64,000 nucleotides of DNA, from NCBI GenBank assembly GCA_963663635.2, contig CAXXMY010000009.1, positions 393,836 to 457,835 on the forward strand, given 5' to 3'. Each line of letters begins with the position of its first letter. Within the stretch, counting starts at the first letter, position 1. The position numbers and the translations under genes are program-made. Shown here piece after piece: positions 1-8,527 of the stretch. The notes below the pieces were generated by a model, which saw only the letters and a list, made by a program, of their open reading frames with translations, did no database searches and had not been told where the DNA came from. Source of the DNA: Poriferisodalis sp963663635. GTDB lineage: Bacteria > Actinomycetota > Acidimicrobiia > Acidimicrobiales > Poriferisodalaceae.

Positions 1-3
1 CTC

Positions 4-1257
4 ATGGCCCGATGGCCTGCAGCTCGGCGGCAGAACGCAACCGTAGAGAACGAATTGTGGCGGTCGTGGGACGACGAGAGCACCCCCACAATTTCCGTCG
101 TCCAAACCGTGCCCGCCAGCATCGCCGACCGTCCGATTCCGGCGCTCGGGCCGACCACGGGCGCAGCGCTGGCCAAGGCGACACAAGCGGTCGATGATCT
201 TCGCGACCACGCAGCCAGGACGACCGGCGTTCTCGGCCATCTGAGCGCGGTGCTTATCCGAGCCGACGCGGTGGCATCGTCGCAGATCGAGCACATCACG
301 ACCTCCAGCGAAGTGCTGGCCATCGCGCTCGCCGAATTGAGCGACGACGAGCCCGACCAGGACCCCTACCCCGTGGCCACCGAGCTCGTTGCCGCGAACG
401 TCGCGACGGCGCTACGCGCCCACCGTGCCCCCGAAGATCTGACCCAGGACTGGTTCCACCGCCGTCACCGCAGCCTGCTGGCCGCTGACCCCGAGTTGGC
501 GCCGCACCACCTAGGTGCATGGCGAGACTGCGCCGTGTGGATCGGCAACACCCGCCAGACAGCGGTCTTCGAAGGCCCGCCACACCATCGCATCCCGGCG
601 CTGATGGACGACTTAGTGCGCTTCGCAGGCCGCAGCGACGTGCACGCCATCGTGCACGCCGGCGTCGCGCACGCCCACTTTGAGACGATCCACCCCTACG
701 CCGACGGCAACGGTCGCATCGGGCGCCTGCTGATCCACCGACTCCTCGACGCCCGGCCGGCACCAGCAGCGGCGACAGCGCCGGTGCCTGTAGCCCACGG
801 CCTCCTGCACAATCCGACGGGCTATGTCGACGGCCTGACGGCCTACCGGAACGGCGACCTCGACGAATGGATCACCGTGTTCGCGACGGCGGTCGTCGAC
901 GGAGCACAGGCCGCAATCCGTCTCGTGGACCGCATCGCAAGCATCGCCGGCGAGTATCGCGAGCGTGTCCGCACCCGCGCCGGGTCGGCGGTATCGCACA
1001 TCCTCGACGGACTGCTGCACACACCAGCCATCACGGCCGGCGAGATCGGGGCCGCCTACAAGCTGACGCCGGGCCGGGCCTCACAGATTCTGCACCAACT
1101 CGCTAACGCGGGCATCCTTCGGCGTAGCGATCACCGGGCCGGCCGGGCCCGCGTCTGGGTGGCCCACGCAGTCATCGACGCCGTCGACACCATCAACGCC
1201 ACCATCCCCCGGCGCCTCCTCGACAATGCCGACAACATCAACGCATTGAGCGGCTGA
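4..1257 (+). CDS. Fic-domain protein with C-terminal winged helix (likely protein AMPylase)
   Basis: 417 aa. Fic enzymes transfer AMP, or related groups, from a nucleotide to a hydroxyl side chain of a target protein. The catalytic Fic loop HPYADGNGRIGR lies at about residues 230-241 with all canonical residues (His, Asp, Gly-Asn-Gly-Arg). At about residue 92 the motif SSQIEH resembles the N-terminal inhibitory helix motif (S/T)xxxE(G/N), which would make this a class II, self-inhibited Fic protein. The last 90 residues look like a winged helix-turn-helix with a GRASQILHQL recognition segment, the usual layout of chromosomal Fic/DUF4172-type proteins. The ATG at 4 is the first in the window, so a start further upstream cannot be excluded. 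The target protein is unknown and no antitoxin-like partner is seen downstream. Confidence 0.85.
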   Translation: MARWPAARRQNATVENELWRSWDDESTPTISVVQTVPASIADRPIPALGPTTGAALAKATQAVDDLRDHAARTTGVLGHLSAVLIRADAVASSQIEHITTSSEVLAIALAELSDDEPDQDPYPVATELVAANVATALRAHRAPEDLTQDWFHRRHRSLLAADPELAPHHLGAWRDCAVWIGNTRQTAVFEGPPHHRIPALMDDLVRFAGRSDVHAIVHAGVAHAHFETIHPYADGNGRIGRLLIHRLLDARPAPAAATAPVPVAHGLLHNPTGYVDGLTAYRNGDLDEWITVFATAVVDGAQAAIRLVDRIASIAGEYRERVRTRAGSAVSHILDGLLHTPAITAGEIGAAYKLTPGRASQILHQLANAGILRRSDHRAGRARVWVAHAVIDAVDTINATIPRRLLDNADNINALSG

Positions 1258-1527
1258 AGGGTCCCTCTGTCGCGGGCGAAAGGCCGCTTCGCCGCTCAGG
1301 CTGCGCTCAAGAGTCCTGCTTGACATCGATTTCCCGGCGCAGGCTCACGAATGCCGGGCGTCGCCGCATCTTCACCCACACCGTGGTCGAGGTGATGACG
1401 GCCCTGGGAGGCGACCAGCCTCCGAACATGCTCAACCCGCAAGCCTGGCCAGGCCGTAACGCCTGAAGTCCGGTTACGCCACCACACATCACCAGCACCG
1501 CGACCTCGGACATAGCCTCCGGTACCG

Positions 1528-3666
1528 ATGGCACTCACGGCATCGGCGGCCAGACAGCTGGCGGCGTTCCTGCCCGGCGAGCCCGACGCCGACTCGCTGC
1601 TCGACGGCTTTCTGGCCTACACCGACGAGATCGGTTTGGAGCTCTATCCGGCTCAGGAAGATGCGATCCTCGAGATCTTCGGCGGCAACCACGTCATCAT
1701 CACCACGCCAACCGGCTCAGGCAAATCACTCGTCGGACTTGCGGCCCACTTCGAAGCGGTAGCGCGCGGCCATCGCAGCTACTACACGGCGCCGGTCAAA
1801 GCGCTGGTCTCGGAGAAATTCTTCGCCCTGTGCGGCGAGTTGGGCGCAGCCAACGTCGGCATGGTGACCGGCGACGGTGCGGTAAATCCCGACGCGCCGG
1901 TTGTGTGCTGCACGCAGGAGATCCTTGCCAATCTTGCGCTGAGCCACGGTGCCGACGCCCCGGTCGACAGCGTTGTCATGGACGAGTTTCACTTCTATTC
2001 CGATCGGGATCGGGGCTGGGCCTGGCAGGTGCCCTTGCTGGAATTGATCCGCTCACAGATGGTGCTCATGAGCGCGACGCTGGGGCCGACGACACGTTTC
2101 GCCGAGGATCTGCGGCGTCGCTCGGGCCGTGAGGTCGCCACGGTGACGGGGGCAGAGCGTCCGGTGCCGCTCACCTTCACCTACCGCGAGACGACCCTGC
2201 ACCAGTCGCTCGAAGAACTGCTGGAACTGCGGCGTGTACCCGCCTACATCGTCCACTTCGCCCAGAGAGCCGCCAATGAGCGTGCCCAAGCGCTGACCAG
2301 CATGAACGTGCTCACGAAGGACGAGAAGGCTGCGGTCGCCGCCGAGATCGTCGGCTTCGGCTTCGATTCGCCTTTCGGACGCGACGTTCAACGATTCGTC
2401 AAGGCTGGCATCGGCGTGCACCACGCAGGGATGCTGCCGAAATACAGGATGCTGGTCGAACGGCTGGCTGGCTTGGGCCTGCTCAAGCTGATCTGCGGCA
2501 CCGACACGCTCGGCGTCGGCGTGAACGTCCCGATCCGAACGGTCGTGTTCACTCAGCTCTGCAAGTACGACGGGCGCGACACCCGCACCCTGACGGTGCG
2601 CGACTTCCAGCAGATCGCCGGACGGGCCGGCCGGCGGGGCTTTGACCACGACGGCTTCGTGTGGTGCCAGGCCCCGGAGCACGAAGTCGAATACGCCATC
2701 GCTCTGGAGAAGGCTCGCGAGAAGTTCGGCGACGACCCTGCCAAGCTCCGCAAGGTCCGCCGCCCATCGGCTCCCAAGCGCGGTTATGTGGCTTGGAACG
2801 CCGATACCTTCGGGCGGCTGGCATCAGGCCAACCTGAAGCCCTGCGATCCCGCTTTGACGTCTCGCACTCGATGCTCATGCACGTGCTGGACAGGCCCGG
2901 TGACGGCCGTGCAGCAATGAAGCGGCTGCTCACCGACAACCACGAGACACGCAAGTCCAATCGCAACCACATCCGCCGGGCGATCTCGATCTACCGGGCG
3001 CTGTTGGCTGCGAACGTCGTCGAACAGCTCGACGAGCCCGATGACGAGGACCGGCTCGTGCGCGTCAACGTCGATCTGCAGCTGGAATTCGACTTGACCC
3101 ACCCGCTCTCGCCGTTCGCGCTCGACGCGATCGAGTTTCTCGACCGGGACGAGCCGACCTACGCGCTCGACGTGCTCAGCGTGCTGGAGTCAACGCTCGA
3201 GAATCCGACCGTCGTGCTCGAGCGCCAGCGAGACATGGCCCGCACCGACCTGCTGGCTGAGATGAAGGCCGAAGGCATCGAATACGAAGAGCGCATGGCG
3301 CGCCTCGAAGAGGTCGAATGGCCCAAGCCGCTGCGCGACTGGCTCTACGACAGCTTCAATGCCTGGTCGACGAACCACCCCTGGCTCGGCAGCGAGAACG
3401 TCCGCCCCAAGTCAATTGCCCGCGATATGTACGAACGCGCCATGACGTTCCGCGAGTACGTCAACCACTACGGCATCAAAGGCTCCGAAGGAGTGCTCCT
3501 CCGCTACCTCAGCGACGCTTACAAAGCACTCTCGCGAAACGTCCCCGAACATCACCGCAGCGACGACATCGTGGAGCTGACCCGCTGGCTCGGCGACACC
3601 GTCCGCAAGACCGACAGCAGCCTCATCGACGAATGGGAACGACTCCAGGCACTCGCTGCGGGCTAG
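1528..3666 (+). CDS. Ski2-like DEAD/DEAH-box RNA helicase (DUF3516 family)
   Basis: 712 aa superfamily 2 helicase of the actinobacterial HelY/Ski2-like group. Walker A TPTGSGKS is at about residues 60-67, motif II is DEFH (about 152, in place of DEVH), motif III SAT is at about 181, and motif VI QIAGRAGRRG is at about 362. The C-terminal 300 residues match the DUF3516 extension found in actinobacterial members. It probably unwinds structured RNA in an ATP-dependent way. A -10-like TAGCCT sits at 1513-1518, nine bases before the ATG, so the transcript is near-leaderless. The stop codon overlaps that of the convergent guaB by 4 bases (CTAG). Confidence 0.9.
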   Translation: MALTASAARQLAAFLPGEPDADSLLDGFLAYTDEIGLELYPAQEDAILEIFGGNHVIITTPTGSGKSLVGLAAHFEAVARGHRSYYTAPVKALVSEKFFALCGELGAANVGMVTGDGAVNPDAPVVCCTQEILANLALSHGADAPVDSVVMDEFHFYSDRDRGWAWQVPLLELIRSQMVLMSATLGPTTRFAEDLRRRSGREVATVTGAERPVPLTFTYRETTLHQSLEELLELRRVPAYIVHFAQRAANERAQALTSMNVLTKDEKAAVAAEIVGFGFDSPFGRDVQRFVKAGIGVHHAGMLPKYRMLVERLAGLGLLKLICGTDTLGVGVNVPIRTVVFTQLCKYDGRDTRTLTVRDFQQIAGRAGRRGFDHDGFVWCQAPEHEVEYAIALEKAREKFGDDPAKLRKVRRPSAPKRGYVAWNADTFGRLASGQPEALRSRFDVSHSMLMHVLDRPGDGRAAMKRLLTDNHETRKSNRNHIRRAISIYRALLAANVVEQLDEPDDEDRLVRVNVDLQLEFDLTHPLSPFALDAIEFLDRDEPTYALDVLSVLESTLENPTVVLERQRDMARTDLLAEMKAEGIEYEERMARLEEVEWPKPLRDWLYDSFNAWSTNHPWLGSENVRPKSIARDMYERAMTFREYVNHYGIKGSEGVLLRYLSDAYKALSRNVPEHHRSDDIVELTRWLGDTVRKTDSSLIDEWERLQALAAG

Positions 3667-5174
3667 TTCGGCGCCCGATAGTTGGGTGCCTCTTTGGTGA
3701 TGATGATGTCGTGGGGGTGGCTCTCTCGCAGGGCCGCCGCGGTGACACGTACGAATCGGGTGCGCGTGCGCATGTGGTCGATTGTCGAGGCGCCGCAGTA
3801 GCCCATGGCCTGGCGCAGACCGCCAACCAGCTGGTGCAGCACGCCTGACAGCGGGCCCTTGTAGGCCACACGTCCTTCGATGCCCTCGGGGATCAGATCG
3901 TCGGCGTCTCGGCCGTCCTGGAAATAGCGGTCCTTCGAGAAGCTTCGGCCCTTCATGGCGCCGACCGAGCCCATGCCTCGATACTCCTTGAAGCGCTCGC
4001 CCTGGTACAGCACGACCTCGCCGGGTGACTCGTCGGTGCCAGCGAGCAGGCTTCCGACCATCGCGCAATCGGCACCCGCTGCGATCGCTTTGGCCAAGTC
4101 GCCCGAGAATTGCATGCCGCCGTCGGCGATGACCGGCACGCCCGAATCCGCCGCCGCGGCTGCGCAGTCGAACACCGCAGAGACCTGTGGCACGCCGACG
4201 CCGGCAACGACGCGCGTGGTGCAGATCGAGCCTGGTCCGATGCCGACTTTGACCGCGTCGGCGCCGGCGTCGATGAGCGCCCGGGCCGCATCGCCAATCG
4301 CCACGTTGCCGGCCACAACTTCGATGCCGAAGTTGGCCTTGATCTTCGCGACCATTTCCACCACATCCCGGCTGTGACCGTGAGCAGTGTCGACCACGAC
4401 GGCGTCGACGTCGCGTTCGACCAGCGCCGCGACCCGTTCCAGCGTGTCAGGTCCCGTGCCGACGGCTGCGGCGACGAGCAGCCGCCCGTGTTCGTCCTTG
4501 GAGGCGTTCGGGAACTGGATCCGCTTTTGGATGTCCTTTACCGTGATCAGTCCAACAAGGCGAAAACCGTCGTCGACAATCGGCAGCTTCTCGATGCGAT
4601 GGCGTGCCAACACCACCTGGGCGTCTTCGAGCGTGGTCGGCGCCTTCGCCGTGACCAGGCCTTCCGCGGTCATCACTTCGTGAATCGGGCGCGACCAGTC
4701 GGTCTCGAAGCGGAGGTCTCGGTTCGTGAGGATTCCCACCAGCTTCCCCGTCGGGTCGGTGATGGGCACGCCGCTGATCTTGAAACGTGCCATCAGTGCT
4801 TCTGCATCCGACACCAGATCGTGAGGCCCGAGCGTGATGGGCTCGACGATCATCCCGGATTCGGAGCGCTTCACCCGGTCCACCTCGGCTGCCTGGTCGG
4901 CAATTGCGAGATTCCGGTGGATGACTCCGATGCCTCCGTGGCGGGCCATGGCGATTGCCAGTCGAGCTTCGGTCACGGTGTCCATGGCAGCGCTGACGAG
5001 CGGCACCGCAAGTGTGATCCTGCGGCTGAAGCGGGTCGCGGTGTCCACTGTGTCGGGCAGGACATCCGACGCAGCGGGCACCAGCAGCACATCGTCGAAC
5101 GTGAGGCCGTCGGCGGCGAATTTGGCCTGCAGAGACGGGAAACCGACCGGCGGTTGCTGCGGTGTCGAGACCAT
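3663..5174 (-). CDS. guaB: IMP dehydrogenase
   Basis: 503 aa from the chosen start. It oxidises IMP to XMP with NAD+, the committed step of GMP synthesis. The N-terminal FDDVLLVPAASDVLP segment is typical of the family. Two CBS domains are inserted in the TIM barrel at about residues 95-210, and the catalytic loop GPGSICTTR holds the active-site Cys. The GMGSVGAMKGRS flap segment and the C-terminal catalytic YKG region (GRVAYKGPLSGVL) are intact. The frame is open 22 codons further upstream, but the ATG at 5174 is preferred because it gives the usual family length and a TATCGT -10 box lies five bases upstream, fitting a leaderless start. Convergent with the helicase gene, sharing four bases. 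Confidence 0.96.
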   Translation of the reverse strand: MVSTPQQPPVGFPSLQAKFAADGLTFDDVLLVPAASDVLPDTVDTATRFSRRITLAVPLVSAAMDTVTEARLAIAMARHGGIGVIHRNLAIADQAAEVDRVKRSESGMIVEPITLGPHDLVSDAEALMARFKISGVPITDPTGKLVGILTNRDLRFETDWSRPIHEVMTAEGLVTAKAPTTLEDAQVVLARHRIEKLPIVDDGFRLVGLITVKDIQKRIQFPNASKDEHGRLLVAAAVGTGPDTLERVAALVERDVDAVVVDTAHGHSRDVVEMVAKIKANFGIEVVAGNVAIGDAARALIDAGADAVKVGIGPGSICTTRVVAGVGVPQVSAVFDCAAAAADSGVPVIADGGMQFSGDLAKAIAAGADCAMVGSLLAGTDESPGEVVLYQGERFKEYRGMGSVGAMKGRSFSKDRYFQDGRDADDLIPEGIEGRVAYKGPLSGVLHQLVGGLRQAMGYCGASTIDHMRTRTRFVRVTAAALRESHPHDIIITKEAPNYRAPN

Positions 5175-5179
5175 GGCGC

Positions 5180-5185
5180 ACGATA
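5180..5185 (-). promoter_or_regulatory. -10 box of a leaderless guaB promoter
   Basis: Read on the minus strand this is TATCGT, separated by five bases from the guaB ATG. It fits the TANNNT-spacer-start pattern seen at several other genes here. No clear -35 element was found. Confidence 0.5.
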
Positions 5186-5263
5186 CCGCGGCGCCCTGCG
5201 CGATCTGGCGACCGGCAACGGCGGGCACGGTAGGTTGCACGCGGTCAACCGGCGGGGTGCGAT

Positions 5264-6517
5264 GTGGCCGATTTCCAACAGCACGAGTCGATTGCGACGC
5301 TCCACCGGTTGGGCGATCGGCCCGTGGAGAGCTTCGAAGCGGACTTGTACGAGCAGTCGCGCCGCAGCCCCATCGCCCTCATCATTCCGGCGCTGTACAG
5401 CGAGCTCGGCGGACCGGCGCTGGGCCACATCGTCGACGAGATCGCCAAGATCACGTATCTCGACGAGATCATCATCGGCATCGACCGAGCAAATGCCGCG
5501 GAGTTTGCCGAGGCAAAGCAGTTCTTCTCTCGCTTGCCTCAGCGAACCCGTCTGCTGTGGAACGACGGGCCTCGGCTTCGCGGCATCGACGAGCAGCTGG
5601 CCGATCGGGTGCTCGCGCCGACCGAGTCAGGCAAGGGCCGCAACGTCTGGTACTGCCTCGGCTACTTCCTGGCATCAGGTCGCTGCGAGAACGTGGCGCT
5701 GCACGATGCCGACATCCTCACCTACGACCGCGGGATGCTGGCCCGACTCCTCTACCCGATCCTGCATCCCACCTTCGGGTACTCGTTCTCGAAGGGCTAC
5801 TACTACCGGGCCAGTGGCGATGTGTCAGCCGACGGCCTCGGCGCGAAGGGGCGGATGAACGGACGGGTGGTACGCCTGCTGGTCACGCCGTTGCTGAGAG
5901 CGCTGAGCGCGACCATCGGCGAGCACGACTACCTGCGGTATCTCGACGGGTTCCGCTACCCGCTTGCCGGCGAGTTCGCGATGAAGACCGACATGACGCG
6001 CAGCATTCGAATACCCAGCGACTGGGGTCTGGAGATCGGCGTGCTCTCGGAGGTGTACCGCATCTACCCAGGGCGCCGGATCTGCCAGGTCGACATCGCC
6101 GATCGCTACGACCACAAGCACCAAGAGCTGTCGGAGGAAGATGCGAACGCCGGGCTGCACAAGATGAGCCGGGACATCGCGAAGGCCATCTATCGCAAAC
6201 TGGCGATCGACGGCACGGTGCTGGGCACCGAGACGTTCCGCACGGTCAAGGCGGTGTACTACCGCAACGCGCTCGACTTGGTCAGCCACTACCGCAACGA
6301 CGCCTTCTTCAATGGCTTCGACTTCGATCTCCATGCCGAGGAAACAGCCGTGGAATTGTTCGCGGCAGCGATCATGGAAGCAGGCGACGAGTTCCTGAAC
6401 GATCCGATGGGGACGCCGTTCATCCCGAACTGGTCGCGAGTGCAAAGCGCCGTCGACGGAGTGCTGGAACAGCTCTACGACGCCGTCGAGGCCGACAACG
6501 CGCCGGGCGCCGGCTGA
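5264..6517 (+). CDS. gpgS: Glucosyl-3-phosphoglycerate synthase (GT81/GT2-like)
   Basis: 417 aa, GTG start preceded by a GGCGGGG purine stretch and a TAGGTT -10 box at 5231-5236. The protein resembles the longer GpgS enzymes that transfer glucose from NDP-glucose to 3-phosphoglycerate, the first step to the compatible solute glucosylglycerate. The N-terminal IALIIPALYSELGGPALGHI strand-loop and the metal-binding region around ALHDADILTYDRG (about 148-160) fit a GT-A fold. The convergent neighbour is a GH13 phosphorylase of the glucosylglycerate/sucrose type, which supports the assignment. No glucosyl-3-phosphoglycerate phosphatase (GpgP) is visible in the window. A related mannosyl-3-phosphoglycerate synthase activity cannot be excluded. 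Confidence 0.78.
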   Translation: MADFQQHESIATLHRLGDRPVESFEADLYEQSRRSPIALIIPALYSELGGPALGHIVDEIAKITYLDEIIIGIDRANAAEFAEAKQFFSRLPQRTRLLWNDGPRLRGIDEQLADRVLAPTESGKGRNVWYCLGYFLASGRCENVALHDADILTYDRGMLARLLYPILHPTFGYSFSKGYYYRASGDVSADGLGAKGRMNGRVVRLLVTPLLRALSATIGEHDYLRYLDGFRYPLAGEFAMKTDMTRSIRIPSDWGLEIGVLSEVYRIYPGRRICQVDIADRYDHKHQELSEEDANAGLHKMSRDIAKAIYRKLAIDGTVLGTETFRTVKAVYYRNALDLVSHYRNDAFFNGFDFDLHAEETAVELFAAAIMEAGDEFLNDPMGTPFIPNWSRVQSAVDGVLEQLYDAVEADNAPGAG

Positions 6518-6577
6518 CGGGCCGACGTCGCGCGGTGAGGCCCGGCGGGGCGGGTCCTGTCGCCGAGCCGAGACAGG

Positions 6578-8404
6578 TCAGTCGTGAACCACTGGTGCGC
6601 GCCGGTCCTGCGGCGAGCAGAGCCATGCGGTCTGGCCAGCTGTCATTTCGAACTTGTCGCCTGGGGGGTGGAGGCGGTCCTCGATGAGGTCAACGCAGCC
6701 ATCGGCGGCGAAACGCAATGCTGCGCTGCTGTTGGCGCCCACGGCTCCGCTCGCGCTGCGGGCGCCCAGGACGTCGAGGTCGACTTCGATCCGGTCGTGG
6801 TTCACATTGGTCAGTGAGACGACGGTTTGGCCCCACTCGGGGCTGCCGCGGACGACGCCGAGGACGCGGGGTCCCAGCTCCAGAGACCGCTGGGGGCCGT
6901 CAGGGTGGAATGCGGGCTGCTCGCGGCGGATGAGCATGCGCCGGACCAGCTCCACCAGAACTTTGCGGCGGATGCCGCCCTGGGCGCCAAGCAGGTCGAC
7001 GGCCTCGTCGAGCGTGAGCTTGCGCCGGTTGATCGTGCGCCGATTTCGCTCCACCGGAGGCAGGCCGTGCTCGGTCACAATGCGCGGCGCACCCTCGATC
7101 GGCGCCCAGTAGCTCGGCGTTCCCAACATGGCGTGGACGTACAGCGCGGGGACGCCGGCGAGGCCCAGCATGATCGTGTGCGCTGCCAGGAATTGGGAGA
7201 CGCCGAGCGGATCTGCATCGTCGGCGAAAAGATCCCAGAGCGAGACGTTCAGCTCGTAGGCACGCGGGCCGTGCGGGGTGTCGAACTCTGAATGGGTACC
7301 ACCGGCGGCGTGGGCTGCGGCGACGAGGCGGTCGATCTCGGCGCCGGTGAGCAGTCCCTCCACCGGGCGCAAGCCGATGCCGTCGTGACTGGCGATGAAG
7401 TTGAAGTACGACGTTCCCGGCGGCGGCGGCTCCAATTGAGCGAGCCACCGCTGCATCGCGACGGCCGAACCCGAGAGCACCGTGTGGGCGACAAGCGGGG
7501 GAAGGCTGAAGTTGTACACGAGGTGGGCTTCGTCGCCCTCACCCCAGTAGGCCACGTTCTGGTCGTGAGGCACATTGGTCTCGGTGATGATGACCGAGCC
7601 CGGACGGCGTGCGTCCAGCAAGGTCCGCAGCAGCTTGACGATCTCGTGGGTCTGCGGCAGGTTCAGGCACGAAGTGCCCGGCTCTTTCCAGAGATAGGCG
7701 ATGGCGTCGAGGCGGAACCAGCGCACACCGGCGTCGACGAGGCATGCGGCAGTGCGCAACAGTTCCAGCAGCATTACGGGTTCGGCAAAGTTCAGGTCGA
7801 TCTGGTCGTAGCTGAAGGTGCACCACAGCAGCCGGGGGCCGTCGGGGGTCTCGACCTCGCGCAGCAGCGGCGTCGTCCGTGGACGCACCACGCTCGACAG
7901 GTCGTCCTCGGGTTCCGCAGTGAGCAGGTAGCGGCTGCCGGGCAGCTCGCCCCGGCAGAACTGGTCCATCCAGGGGTGAGCGGCGCTGACATGGTTCACG
8001 ACGAGGTCGGCCATCACCGTGTAGGTGTCGCTGAGCGCTGTGATGTCCTCCCAGGTGCCGAGCCGGGGGTCGACCGCTCGGTGGTCGGTGACAGCGAAGC
8101 CGCCATCGGAGCTCGCCGGGTAGAACGGCAGCACGTGCACGACGGTCACGACATCGCCCGTCAGATCGTCGAGCATTTCGTGGAGGGTGTGCATCGGAAC
8201 CTTGCCCGCCTCGGTGATCGAGTCGGCGTACGTGATCACTGCAATATCGCGCTGATCCCATCGCGGCCCAGCGGGGGCCACCTCGTCAGCGAGATCGAGA
8301 CCGATAGCCGCGAGCACGTCGTCGACCAGTTCGTCGGTGAGCAGCGTGGGATAGACCAGCTCGAGGTGGTGCCGGACGCGGCTCCGGAGTTCCCCAACCG
8401 TCAC
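6578..8404 (-). CDS. GH13_18 phosphorylase (glucosylglycerate or sucrose phosphorylase type)
   Basis: 608 aa, GTG start. GH13 subfamily 18 enzymes reversibly phosphorolyse a glucoside to glucose-1-phosphate. Visible landmarks are the N-terminal VITYADSITEAGKVP, VHVLPFYPASSDGGFAV (region I, about 87-103), the nucleophile motif FRLDAIAYLWKE, the acid/base motif IITETNVPH, and FIASHDGIGLRP holding the transition-state-stabilising Asp. Because it converges on a glucosyl-3-phosphoglycerate synthase, glucosylglycerate phosphorylase is the more likely specificity; sucrose phosphorylase or glucosyl-phosphoglycerate phosphorylase are alternatives. No strong Shine-Dalgarno (SD) sequence precedes the GTG, so the start is moderately certain. 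Confidence 0.82.
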   Translation of the reverse strand: MTVGELRSRVRHHLELVYPTLLTDELVDDVLAAIGLDLADEVAPAGPRWDQRDIAVITYADSITEAGKVPMHTLHEMLDDLTGDVVTVVHVLPFYPASSDGGFAVTDHRAVDPRLGTWEDITALSDTYTVMADLVVNHVSAAHPWMDQFCRGELPGSRYLLTAEPEDDLSSVVRPRTTPLLREVETPDGPRLLWCTFSYDQIDLNFAEPVMLLELLRTAACLVDAGVRWFRLDAIAYLWKEPGTSCLNLPQTHEIVKLLRTLLDARRPGSVIITETNVPHDQNVAYWGEGDEAHLVYNFSLPPLVAHTVLSGSAVAMQRWLAQLEPPPPGTSYFNFIASHDGIGLRPVEGLLTGAEIDRLVAAAHAAGGTHSEFDTPHGPRAYELNVSLWDLFADDADPLGVSQFLAAHTIMLGLAGVPALYVHAMLGTPSYWAPIEGAPRIVTEHGLPPVERNRRTINRRKLTLDEAVDLLGAQGGIRRKVLVELVRRMLIRREQPAFHPDGPQRSLELGPRVLGVVRGSPEWGQTVVSLTNVNHDRIEVDLDVLGARSASGAVGANSSAALRFAADGCVDLIEDRLHPPGDKFEMTAGQTAWLCSPQDRRAPVVHD

Positions 8405-8515
8405 GACCTGAGGACTCCCATCGCTGGCCCGTTTGCCTGCCCGTTGGGCTCGGAGCCGTATCGAGCGACACTACCGATCGCGTCCGTTCAGGCTGCGTAC
8501 CTGCTGGCGGCCACG

Positions 8516-8521
8516 TAGCGT
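8516..8521 (+). promoter_or_regulatory. -10 box of a leaderless promoter
   Basis: TAGCGT is followed by exactly six bases and then the ATG of the amine oxidase gene, the spacing expected when transcription starts at the A of the start codon. No clear -35 element. Confidence 0.6.
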
Positions 8522-8527
8522 GATCTC

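Noticed and set aside
1322..1467. Start-less open stretch reading TNAGRRRIFTHTVVEVMTAL between the Fic and helicase genes
   Set aside because: Could be a gene relic, but there is no start, no recognised family and it is short.
4110..6687. Two long plus-strand frames (4110-5858, 4834-6687) crossing guaB and gpgS
   Set aside because: Low-complexity Arg/Ser-rich translations antisense to or out of frame with well-conserved genes.
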